NCBI GenBank assembly: GCA_045544955.1
Contig: JAZPZY010000003.1
Span: 15,022-79,021 of the forward strand
Direction of reading: 5' to 3'
DNA: 64,000 bases
Origin: SIG701 sp045544955
GTDB taxonomy: Bacteria > Bacillota > Clostridia > Oscillospirales > CAG-272
Shown: positions 18,368-25,981 of the stretch, one piece after another
Layout: each line of letters starts with the position of its first letter
How positions within the stretch are numbered: the first letter of the stretch is position 1
Notes under the pieces: model-generated
Told to the model about the DNA's origin: nothing
Database searches by the model: none
Seen by the model: the letters and a program-made list of their open reading frames with translations, nothing else
Made by a program: the position numbers and the translations under genes

Positions 18368-19024
18368 ATGGAAAGCTATAAGAGAGAGTTTATACAGTTT
18401 CTGGAGAGTGCCGGCGTTCTGAAGTTCGGTGATTTCACCGCAAAAAGCGGCCGGAAGATTCCCTATTTCATCAACGCAGGCATGATCAAAACGGGCGAGG
18501 AGATCGCAAAACTGGGCGAATTTTACGCCAAAGCGTATTTTGACAAGCTGGGCAAAAAGCCTGCCGTACTGTACGGACCTGCCTACAAGGGCATCTCCAT
18601 TGCCGTTTCCGCCGCCGTGGCTCTGTCCAAAAGCGATCTCAACGTGCCCTTCTTCTTCAACCGTAAGGAAGTGAAGGATCACGGAGAGGGCGGCGTATTC
18701 GTTGGATATGTTCCCACCGCCGGTGAGGAAGTGGTCATCGTAGAGGACGTGATCACCGCCGGCACCGCCATCCGGGAGAGCATGGCTATCCTCTCAAATC
18801 TGGAGGGAGTAAAGGTGGCCGCCACCTTCGTTATGGTAGACCGCAAGGAAAAAGGCCAGGGCGAAAAGGGTGCCATGGCGGAAATCGAAGAAGAATTCGG
18901 CTTCCCCGTGTACTCCGTAGTGGACGTATACGACATCATCGAATATCTGGAAGAGGATGCCGCCAACGCGGAGAACGTAGCACGCATCAAGAACTATCTC
19001 ACCATATACGGAGCAAAAGCATGA
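18368..19024 (+). CDS. pyrE: Orotate phosphoribosyltransferase
   Basis: Converts orotate and PRPP to OMP. The 218-residue protein has the type I phosphoribosyltransferase PRPP motif VVIVEDVITAGTAIRES around residues 122-137 and the orotate-binding N-terminal segment with KSGRKIPYFINAG. The genes for the two last steps are adjacent but in the order pyrF-pyrE. It overlaps pyrB by four bases. Confidence 0.95.
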   Translation: MESYKREFIQFLESAGVLKFGDFTAKSGRKIPYFINAGMIKTGEEIAKLGEFYAKAYFDKLGKKPAVLYGPAYKGISIAVSAAVALSKSDLNVPFFFNRKEVKDHGEGGVFVGYVPTAGEEVVIVEDVITAGTAIRESMAILSNLEGVKVAATFVMVDRKEKGQGEKGAMAEIEEEFGFPVYSVVDVYDIIEYLEEDAANAENVARIKNYLTIYGAKA

Positions 19025-19938
19025 GAAGCCTCATTGATATTCAACAGCTCTCCGTCAAGGAAATCGAAGACTTGATGGACTGTGCGGACGACATTATTGA
19101 AAATCCGAAAAAATACGAAAACGCCTGCCGGGGCAAAAAGCTTGCCACGCTGTTCTTTGAGCCCTCCACCCGTACCCGTCTCAGCTTTGAGGCGGCCATG
19201 TACGAGCTGGGCGGCAACGTGCTGGGCTTTTCCGAGGCACAGAGCAGTTCTGCCGCCAAGGGCGAAAGCGTTGCCGATACGGCAAAAACGGTCAGCTGCT
19301 ATGCAGATATCATCGCTATGCGTCACCCCAAAGAAGGTGCTCCGCTGGTAGCCTCCATGAACGCTTCCGTACCGGTGATCAACGCCGGTGACGGCGGACA
19401 CAATCACCCCACCCAGACGCTGGCAGATCTTCTGACCATCCGTCGGGAAAAGGGACGCATCCGTGATTTCACCATCGGCTTCTGCGGAGACTTAAAATTC
19501 GGACGCACCGTACACTCCCTGATCTCTGCACTCTCCCGGTACAGCGGTATCAAGGTAGTGCTCATCTCCCCGGAGGAGCTGCAGCTGCCCGGCTACATAA
19601 AACGGGATATTCTGGAGAAAAACGGCATCGGCTACGAGGAAACCACCGATCTTGCAGAGGTGCTTCCCGCTCTTGATATTCTCTACATGACGCGCGTGCA
19701 GAGAGAGCGTTTCTTCAGTGAGGAGGAATACCTGCGGCTGAAGGACAGCTACATTCTTACGCCGGAGAAGCTCACGGCGGCAAAGCCGGATCTTTCTGTG
19801 CTCCATCCCCTGCCCCGTGTGAATGAAATCGCCGTGGGCGTGGACGCCGATCCCCGCGCCTGCTATTTCAAGCAGGTGCTGAACGGCAAATATATGCGTA
19901 TGGCTCTGATTCTGAAACTGCTGGAGGTAACGGTATGA
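19021..19938 (+). CDS. pyrB: Aspartate carbamoyltransferase catalytic subunit
   Basis: Joins carbamoyl phosphate and aspartate in step two of the pathway. The 305-residue chain has the carbamoyl-phosphate motif PSTRTRLSFE near residue 50, GDGGHNHPTQTLADL in the middle and HPLPR near residue 262 for aspartate binding. It is immediately followed, with a four-base overlap, by the regulatory subunit gene, so the enzyme is probably the allosteric PyrB6PyrI6 kind. Confidence 0.96.
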   Translation: MRSLIDIQQLSVKEIEDLMDCADDIIENPKKYENACRGKKLATLFFEPSTRTRLSFEAAMYELGGNVLGFSEAQSSSAAKGESVADTAKTVSCYADIIAMRHPKEGAPLVASMNASVPVINAGDGGHNHPTQTLADLLTIRREKGRIRDFTIGFCGDLKFGRTVHSLISALSRYSGIKVVLISPEELQLPGYIKRDILEKNGIGYEETTDLAEVLPALDILYMTRVQRERFFSEEEYLRLKDSYILTPEKLTAAKPDLSVLHPLPRVNEIAVGVDADPRACYFKQVLNGKYMRMALILKLLEVTV

Positions 19939-20351
19939 ATGTAGATTCCATCAAAAACGGTCTGGTTCTCGATCACATCAAAGCCGGCCGCGGCATGCAG
20001 ATCTACGATTATCTGCAGCTTGCCCGTCTCGACTGCCCGGTGGCCATCATCCGGAACGTCCCCAGCAAGAAAATGGGCAAAAAGGACATCATCAAGATCG
20101 ATGCGGATATTGATATCAACCTGGATACGCTGGGCTATATCGATCCGGACATCACCGTAAACGTGATTCGCGATTCCCAGGTGAAAAAACTCCGCCTGTC
20201 TCTGCCGGAGCAGATCACGGGCATTCTCAAGTGCAAGAATCCCCGGTGCATTTCCACGACGGAGCAGGAACTTCCGCAAATTTTCAAGCTGGCCGATCGG
20301 GAAAGACGCATCTACCGCTGTCTCTACTGCGAAGCCGCCGCCAAAGAATAA
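19935..20351 (+). CDS. pyrI: Aspartate carbamoyltransferase regulatory subunit
   Basis: Binds CTP/ATP and transmits feedback control to PyrB. The 138-residue protein has an N-terminal nucleotide-binding part and a C-terminal zinc domain with ligands Cys100, Cys105, Cys129 and Cys132. It is somewhat shorter than the enterobacterial protein (about 153 residues). PyrI is common in some Clostridia and absent from Bacillus, which is a clue to lineage. It ends the operon before a hairpin. Confidence 0.94.
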   Translation: MNVDSIKNGLVLDHIKAGRGMQIYDYLQLARLDCPVAIIRNVPSKKMGKKDIIKIDADIDINLDTLGYIDPDITVNVIRDSQVKKLRLSLPEQITGILKCKNPRCISTTEQELPQIFKLADRERRIYRCLYCEAAAKE

Positions 20352-20360
20352 ACAAAAACG

Positions 20361-20387
20361 GGTGCTGCATTTTCGGATGCAGCATCC
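20361..20387 (+). terminator. Probable terminator of the pyr operon
   Basis: Stem GCTGCAT/ATGCAGC extended by GG/CC with a one-base bulge and a six-base loop. The following T-tract is weak (TTACTGTCT), so readthrough into azlC is possible. Confidence 0.5.
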
Positions 20388-20416
20388 TTACTGTCTCTTG
20401 AACGAAAGGCATCCAA

Positions 20417-21166
20417 ATGAAACATTCAACCAGAGAGAATCTGGCGGCTCTGCGGCGGGGTATGCGTCACGGCATCCCCATTGCACTGGGTTATTTTGCC
20501 GTGTCCCTCACGCTGGGTATTGCCGCACAGAACGCAGGCATCGGTGCAGGCCCTGCGGCGCTGATGAGTCTTCTCGTCACCGCCTCCGCCGGCGAATTTG
20601 CCGGTATCACCATGATTGCCGCCGCCGCCACCTATATTGAAACGGCGGTAATGGAATTTGTGGCAAACGCCCGGTATCTGCTTATGTCCTGTGCACTCAG
20701 TCAGAAAATCTCGAAAGACACGCGCTTCTATCACCGCTTTATCATGGGATTTTACGTGACGGACGAAATTTTTGCACTGGCTGCCGCCGTCCCCGGGAAA
20801 GTGAATCCGTTCTATATTTACGGAGCCGTCCTCGTGGCGTCTCCCGCATGGACGCTTGGTACCTATATCGGGGCCGTTCTGGGCAGTGCCCTGCCCACCC
20901 GGGCGGTAAGTGCCCTCTCCGTGGGGCTGTACGGTATGTTTCTCGCCTCCATCATTCCCCCGGCACGGAAGAATAAAATCGTCGCCGGACTGATTCTTCT
21001 CTCCTTTGCCGTAAGCGGTGCTGCCGCTGTGATCCCCGGCATTTCCGCGCTCTCCGCCGGCACGCGGACGATTCTGCTCACCGTGGTGCTTTCCGCCGCG
21101 GCGGCGATTCTCTTCCCACAAAAAACGGAGGAGACGGGAAAGGAGGCGGACGCCGATGCGAGGTAA
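20417..21166 (+). CDS. azlC: AzlC family branched-chain amino acid exporter, large subunit
   Basis: A 249-residue polytopic membrane protein with about seven hydrophobic helices. The segment ALGYFAVSLTLGIAAQNAG near the N-terminus and SAGEFAGITMIAAAATYIETAVMEFVANARYLLMS are hallmarks of the AzlC/YgaZ family, which with AzlD/YgaH exports branched-chain amino acids. The start has a modest GAAAGG site. The adjoining small gene azlD overlaps by 11 bases, which supports assignment as a two-subunit exporter. No dedicated promoter was seen between the pyr operon hairpin and this gene. Confidence 0.9.
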   Translation: MKHSTRENLAALRRGMRHGIPIALGYFAVSLTLGIAAQNAGIGAGPAALMSLLVTASAGEFAGITMIAAAATYIETAVMEFVANARYLLMSCALSQKISKDTRFYHRFIMGFYVTDEIFALAAAVPGKVNPFYIYGAVLVASPAWTLGTYIGAVLGSALPTRAVSALSVGLYGMFLASIIPPARKNKIVAGLILLSFAVSGAAAVIPGISALSAGTRTILLTVVLSAAAAILFPQKTEETGKEADADAR

Positions 21167-21464
21167 CGTATATATCTACATCCTGGTGCTGACGGCGGTC
21201 ACGTATATGATCCGTCTGCTTCCTTTGACGCTGATCCGCCGGGAGATCAAAAACACCTTTCTTCGCTCGTTTCTTTACTACGTCCCGTACGTCACCCTGG
21301 CCGTAATGACCTTTCCCTCCATTCTCACTGCCACGGAAAGTCCCATCGCCGCCTCTCTTGCCCTTCTGGCAGGTATTTTAGCGGCGTGGTTCGGTGCCGG
21401 CCTGTTTCAGGTATCGGTGCTCTGCTGCGCCGTGGTGTTCGTAACGGAGTTATTTCTTATCTGA
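21156..21464 (+). CDS. azlD: AzlD family branched-chain amino acid exporter, small subunit
   Basis: A 102-residue protein with about four membrane helices. It has the family pattern YMIRLLPLTLIRREIKN near the N-terminus and LRSFLYYVPYVTLAVMTFPSIL after it. AzlD is required with AzlC for export. The start follows AAAGGAGG and lies inside the end of azlC, typical of coupled translation of subunits. A terminator follows directly. Confidence 0.9.
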   Translation: MRGNVYIYILVLTAVTYMIRLLPLTLIRREIKNTFLRSFLYYVPYVTLAVMTFPSILTATESPIAASLALLAGILAAWFGAGLFQVSVLCCAVVFVTELFLI

Positions 21465-21466
21465 AC

Positions 21467-21513
21467 GAAAAACGGAGCTGCCGCATGAAAAGATGCGAAA
21501 GCTCCGTTTTTTC
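21467..21513. terminator. Bidirectional terminator after azlD
   Basis: AAAACGGAGCT/AGCTCCGTTTT stem with an inner CGCAT/ATGCG hairpin and flanking T-runs on both strands. It also serves the convergent sleB-like gene. Confidence 0.85.
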
Positions 21514-21525
21514 ATTTTTCAAAAA

Positions 21526-22407
21526 TCAGGAGTAAAAATCGTGTCCGCTGATGGTCATTACGTACCGGCAGTTCTGCGGCACCCAGAAGTTGGTGGCCAA
21601 AGCAGCGTTGATAAAATAGAGGATCTCATGGGAAAGTGAGTATCCCTCCAGGCAGATCTTTGCCGCAATGATGCTTTCCTCCGAGGGCGTGCAGTAGATC
21701 ATACCGTTGGCAGTGGGCGTGAACTGCACGCCGTACTCTCTGTCAAAGATCACGTCGTAAATGGTATCGGGGAAGATCTCCGCCCTCGTCCGGTTCAGCA
21801 CCACGTTTCCAACGGCAATCTGCCCGTCAAAGGGCTCCGCCCCCGCTTCGGCGTAGATGATCCGGGAAAGCCAGTACACCTCGTCCTCCACGTAATAGGC
21901 GTTGCCCGGACGGATCGTGGAGGTGCCTGCCACCACGTAGGCGGCAAATTCCTCCGCATTCCAGATAACGTCCGCACCCAAAGCCTTCGCCGCCGTACGC
22001 AGAGGAACGTACGCCCGGCTTTCATCGGCGAATACGCCCGTCGGGCACCACAGATACCGGCCGTTGGCTTCCAGGTATTCTGCCCCGTTCCGCACGCTCA
22101 TAACGATATCCGTGCCGAAAAACCGGGCCGTTTGCTCTCCGGCATCCCAAGAGGCACGGCACACGTTCATCTCGGCGGTAAACTCATGCAGATCCACGTA
22201 GGTGGTATCCTCGTAAAGAACGGCACGTCCGCTGTACGGCACGTCGTTTATGTACATCTGCACGTATTCCGTCTCCCGGGTTTCCGAATACACCGGCGCC
22301 GCCTGTGCGTACAGGGGAACGGCAGAAGCGGTGAGCAGACATAACAGCACCTCAAGCAGTGCGGTCATTTTTATACAGTTCCTGCATTGCGATATTAAAT
22401 TTTTCAT
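21526..22407 (-). CDS. Secreted SleB-type cell wall hydrolase with copper-amine-oxidase-N domain
   Basis: A 293-residue exported protein. The signal peptide ends near VPLYAQA. Residues about 50-165 form a copper amine oxidase N-terminal-like beta domain (VLYEDTTYVDLHEF, AYVPLRTAAKALGA), common in Clostridia as a wall-binding module. Residues about 175-293 are a SleB/hydrolase-2 domain: WLSRIIYAEAGAEPFDGQIAVGNV contains the family's conserved YAEA.GE-like catalytic region. Such enzymes cleave peptidoglycan in spore cortex or vegetative walls; whether this cell sporulates cannot be told. The start chosen has GGAAAGG upstream; an ATG 13 codons later would give a shorter signal peptide. Confidence 0.87.
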   Translation of the reverse strand: MKNLISQCRNCIKMTALLEVLLCLLTASAVPLYAQAAPVYSETRETEYVQMYINDVPYSGRAVLYEDTTYVDLHEFTAEMNVCRASWDAGEQTARFFGTDIVMSVRNGAEYLEANGRYLWCPTGVFADESRAYVPLRTAAKALGADVIWNAEEFAAYVVAGTSTIRPGNAYYVEDEVYWLSRIIYAEAGAEPFDGQIAVGNVVLNRTRAEIFPDTIYDVIFDREYGVQFTPTANGMIYCTPSEESIIAAKICLEGYSLSHEILYFINAALATNFWVPQNCRYVMTISGHDFYS

Positions 22408-22430
22408 ACTTTCTCATCCTTTCCAGACAC

Positions 22431-22459
22431 ATTCTATCACAGAATCCCCTCTATTGCAA
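22431..22459 (-). promoter_or_regulatory. Promoter for the SleB-type gene
   Basis: On the minus strand TTGCAA (22454-22459) and TAGAAT (22431-22436) with 17 bases between. Confidence 0.55.
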
Positions 22460-22546
22460 CGAACAATATTTTCCACCGATCGACGCCGATAACGAAAAAC
22501 GGGGCGTTTGTTCACAAATGTTCACAATATGGCCGTGAATAGGGAA

Positions 22547-22575
22547 TTGACTTGACGTAAATCCTTTAGTATAAT
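22547..22575 (+). promoter_or_regulatory. Promoter for the orphan solute-binding lipoprotein
   Basis: TTGACT (22547-22552) and TATAAT (22570-22575) with a 17-base spacer. Just upstream, GTTCACAA and TGTTCACAAT form a short direct repeat (near 22510-22529) that could be an operator. Confidence 0.6.
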
Positions 22576-22619
22576 TATCCTGTACCATATCTGTATTACA
22601 CCGATTCGGAGACATATAT

Positions 22620-24086
22620 ATGAAGCATTCTGTTCGCACCGCCGTATGTGCCCTTCTTCTTTCTGCCGCGCTTCTGCTTTCCGGCTGCGGCATCGTCATC
22701 ATAGATTCCCCCGCCGACACGTCAGCCGATGCCGTACACGGCGATGATGCACCGGCACCGCTGCCGCCGGAAACCTATCCCGAAGTTACGAAAATCGACA
22801 ACGCTTCCGCCTATAAAGCCGCCTCGGAGGCGTACCTTGCGTCTGTTCCCACTGCGGACTACAACGGTGCTTCCGTTTTTATTACGTCACCGCGGACAGA
22901 CGTGATCGATCCGCTGGACACGGCCGACAGCTATGCCGCCGCAAAGCACAAACGCAACCAGGCAGTGGAATCCGGATGGAACGTGCATCTGGTAACTGCC
23001 ATGGCGGAGGAAGCAAATTTCCCGGCATTGGTGCGAGACAGCGTGCTTGCCGAAGAGTATTACTCCGATCTTCTGATGATTCCCCAGTATCAGCTGGGTA
23101 CCTTCTACGCGGACGGCTCGCTTCTGAATCTGCGCAGTCTTCCCTTTCTCGACCTGGACCAGCCGTATTTTGATGCGGATTCCATAGAAGCCGCTTCCGT
23201 TGGAAACGCCGTTTACGGTGCGGCAGGTCCCGCTTCCTTTGAAGAATCCACGCTGACTGCCATATTTTTCAACCGGGATCTTTTTTCACAGTACGAGCTC
23301 ACCCTTCCCTACGATAAAGTATACGACGGCACGTGGACCTGGGACGTATTCTTTGCATACAGCAAAACGATCTCCGATATAAACGGTGAGAACGGCACGT
23401 CCTATTCCGCTTACGCCACGCAGTATGCGGCGGAAATGCTGCCTTCCGTCCTGTTTTTCTCCGCAGGGGAACGGTTTGTCAAAAAGGGCGATACTGCCCC
23501 CGTCATTGCCTACTCCGCCGACAGCGAGCCGGCCGCGTCCCTCATTTCCACGCTGTTCAAAGACAAAAACATGCACAAGGACATCAGTAGCGGCCTGTCC
23601 CGCTTTCACGAGGGCAATTCCCTGTTCCTGCTTGATCGGCTGTATCTGATGAGCTGGATGATAAACGGTGCTAACAGCTGGGGCGTTCTGCCAATGCCCA
23701 AAGCTACCGAAAAGCAGGCGGACTACGTTTCTCTGACGGATGAGTGCGTGCTCTTCTTCGCCACACCGAAAAACAATGTCCACGCCGAACGCACCGCCCA
23801 TATTCTGTCCGCACTGAACGCCTCCTCATACGGCGTGATCTCCGATGCCTACGTTACAAACGCCGTTCGTCACGTCCTCCGTGACAACGATTCCGCTAAC
23901 GTTTTGGATATTCTGATCCGCACCCGCACCTACGATTTCGCCTTCTCCTTCGGCCACACGGAGCCGCTTCTGGCAAACGCCACCTTCGGCGGAATGAAGG
24001 ATATTGCCGCCGGGACTGCCTTTTCCTCCGTGGCAAAACGCATCCCCAACGCCAATACACAGCTGAGCAAAAAATTCCCCGGCTAA
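22620..24086 (+). CDS. Extracellular solute-binding lipoprotein (orphan)
   Basis: A 488-residue exported lipoprotein with lipobox LLSGC and lipidated Cys23. The fold suggested by IFFNRDLFSQYELTLPYDKVYDGTWTWDVFFAYSKTI is that of family 1 ABC transporter binding proteins for sugars or oligosaccharides. No permease or ATPase gene is beside it, so the partner transporter, if any, is elsewhere. It might instead be a sensor or an extracellular ligand scavenger. The start is the only good one and has a weak ribosome site (GGAGA seven to eight bases upstream). Confidence 0.8.
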   Translation: MKHSVRTAVCALLLSAALLLSGCGIVIIDSPADTSADAVHGDDAPAPLPPETYPEVTKIDNASAYKAASEAYLASVPTADYNGASVFITSPRTDVIDPLDTADSYAAAKHKRNQAVESGWNVHLVTAMAEEANFPALVRDSVLAEEYYSDLLMIPQYQLGTFYADGSLLNLRSLPFLDLDQPYFDADSIEAASVGNAVYGAAGPASFEESTLTAIFFNRDLFSQYELTLPYDKVYDGTWTWDVFFAYSKTISDINGENGTSYSAYATQYAAEMLPSVLFFSAGERFVKKGDTAPVIAYSADSEPAASLISTLFKDKNMHKDISSGLSRFHEGNSLFLLDRLYLMSWMINGANSWGVLPMPKATEKQADYVSLTDECVLFFATPKNNVHAERTAHILSALNASSYGVISDAYVTNAVRHVLRDNDSANVLDILIRTRTYDFAFSFGHTEPLLANATFGGMKDIAAGTAFSSVAKRIPNANTQLSKKFPG

Positions 24087-24169
24087 AAGAGCATTGCGGT
24101 ATAAGTGTATGTACCGCCACACTATAATAGAACTATCCTTATAAATTTACAGGAAAGGAGCCCTGCTTT

Positions 24170-25948
24170 ATGGGAATCAATACGATCGGCAGTACCCTGA
24201 CGCTGCTGGGACGGATATTCGATACGCAGAAACAGAGAAAACCGATCCTTGCGGAAAAATCGGATAAACCGCCCTTCCGCCACACGCCGGTACACCAGCC
24301 GCTTCCCCGTGTATGCCCGGAAGAAGTTGGGCTGGACAGCGAACGAATAGCGACTTTTCTCCGTGAAATCGCCAAGGACGAAACGCTGCACATGCACAGC
24401 ATCCTGATTTTGCGGCACGGCAAAATTGCGGCAGAGATCGCCTTTGCAGATAACGATCCGCACATCTGGAAGCAGACGTATTCCGCCTGCAAAAGCATCA
24501 CTGCACTGGCCATCGGCATGCTGTGTGACGAGGGTTTGCTTTCCCTGGACACAAAGATTTCCGATCTGTTTGAAAAGCACCTTACGCCCATCAGCCGTCT
24601 TTCGGTAAAGGAGCTGACCGTGCGTCATCTTCTGACCATGACCACCGGTGCTTCCTTCAACGAGGCCGCCATGCTGACGGAACGGGATTGGATCAAAGGG
24701 TATTTCAGCGGTACCTTTTCCCCCGGCACATTCTCCTATAACAGCCTCAACTCCTATATCCTCTCTGCCATCGTGCAGGAAAAAACCGGAAAGCGTCTGT
24801 CCGAATATCTGACGCCTCGGCTCTTTGCTCCTTTGGGGATCGACGAGTTTTACTGGGAAACCTGTCCCATGGGCATTGACAAGGGCGGCTGGGGATTGTA
24901 TCTCCGTCCGGAGGATCTTGCAAAAATCGGCATACTGGTGATGCAAAATGGCGTATGGAAGGGCAAGCGGCTGATCTCCCACGCCTTTCTGCAGCAGGCG
25001 ACGCATACCCAAACGGCCACCGGCACGGTATCTCAGCTGTATGATTACGGATTTCATATCTGGACGGGGAAAAAGCAGGATTCTTTTCTGTTCAACGGTA
25101 TGCTGGGGCAAAACGTACTGGGATTCCGGGAAAGCGGCGTGATCCTCGTTTCCCACGCGGGCAACGACGAGATGTTCCAATCCAGCAATTATTTCCCCCT
25201 GGCGGCCCGTTATTTCGGGAGTGCTTCTCAAAAAGCACTTCCGCCAAACGACGGGGCGTACGCCCGTCTTACGAAAACCATCGCCGCGCTGAAGGAGCAT
25301 CCACTTTCCCCTGCCCCGCAAAAAAAGCGATCCCGCTTTGGCCGTCTGTTCAAAAAACAAGCGCCTGCCCCCACCTTCATCCCTTTACCAAAGGAATGTG
25401 ATCTTCTGAACGGCGTGCGGTTTGAAACGGACGATCCCAACGCACCATCCGTTTCTCTGATGCCGCTGATGCTGCAGGTGGTGCAAAATAATTACGGCAG
25501 CGGACTGCGCGCACTCTCCTTTTTGAAAAACGGGAATACGTTTTACATGACCTACGCGGAAGCGGAAGCAAGCTATCTTCTGCCCATCGGCTTTGGTGTT
25601 TCCGCCCCGGCGGACATCCGCATCGGTGACGTACCCTATCACGTAAAAACGCTGGGTGCTTTTGTCCGGGATGAAGACGGCCGGCCGATTCTCAAGATCC
25701 GCATTTCCTTCTGCGAAACGCCCATGACACGCTATCTGAAGCTGTATTACACGGGCATATCGCCCTGTCTGAAGCAATACGAGCAGCCAGGCAGCGAGTT
25801 TATTTTCACAAAGATTCTCGGCGTAAAGCACGCCCTCAACATTGCACCCATTATCGGCAGCACGCTGGATAAAATCGACAACGATTATCTCCGGTTTCGG
25901 GTAGACAAAGCCTTCGCCCCCCATATTCGCGTTAACAAGACAGAATAA
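24170..25948 (+). CDS. Serine hydrolase, class C beta-lactamase-like, with extra C-terminal domain
   Basis: A 592-residue protein. Residues about 45-360 are a serine beta-lactamase-like domain: SxxK in YSACKSI (Ser105, Lys108), a YxN-like element in FSYNSLNSYIL, and HAG in LVSHAGND. Relatives are esterases, peptidases or penicillin-binding-like proteins rather than antibiotic-resistance enzymes. Residues about 400-592 are a separate domain that I do not recognise, joined by a basic linker (PQKKRSRFGRLFKKQ). No signal peptide is visible, so it is probably cytoplasmic. A hairpin GCGGTA/TACCGC (24096-24118) lies between it and the lipoprotein gene, but it lacks a T-run, so cotranscription is possible. 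Confidence 0.83.
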   Translation: MGINTIGSTLTLLGRIFDTQKQRKPILAEKSDKPPFRHTPVHQPLPRVCPEEVGLDSERIATFLREIAKDETLHMHSILILRHGKIAAEIAFADNDPHIWKQTYSACKSITALAIGMLCDEGLLSLDTKISDLFEKHLTPISRLSVKELTVRHLLTMTTGASFNEAAMLTERDWIKGYFSGTFSPGTFSYNSLNSYILSAIVQEKTGKRLSEYLTPRLFAPLGIDEFYWETCPMGIDKGGWGLYLRPEDLAKIGILVMQNGVWKGKRLISHAFLQQATHTQTATGTVSQLYDYGFHIWTGKKQDSFLFNGMLGQNVLGFRESGVILVSHAGNDEMFQSSNYFPLAARYFGSASQKALPPNDGAYARLTKTIAALKEHPLSPAPQKKRSRFGRLFKKQAPAPTFIPLPKECDLLNGVRFETDDPNAPSVSLMPLMLQVVQNNYGSGLRALSFLKNGNTFYMTYAEAEASYLLPIGFGVSAPADIRIGDVPYHVKTLGAFVRDEDGRPILKIRISFCETPMTRYLKLYYTGISPCLKQYEQPGSEFIFTKILGVKHALNIAPIIGSTLDKIDNDYLRFRVDKAFAPHIRVNKTE

Positions 25949-25978
25949 AAACACGCCGCACTCCCGTGCGGCGTTTTT
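25949..25978. terminator. Bidirectional terminator
   Basis: ACGCCGCAC/GTGCGGCGT stem with a four-base loop and T-runs on both strands, between convergent genes. Confidence 0.9.
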
Positions 25979-25981
25979 GTT

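Noticed and set aside
24170..25948. Beta-lactamase resistance gene
   Set aside because: The SxxK domain is of the broad serine hydrolase family; there is no signal peptide and an added domain, so a resistance role is unsupported.
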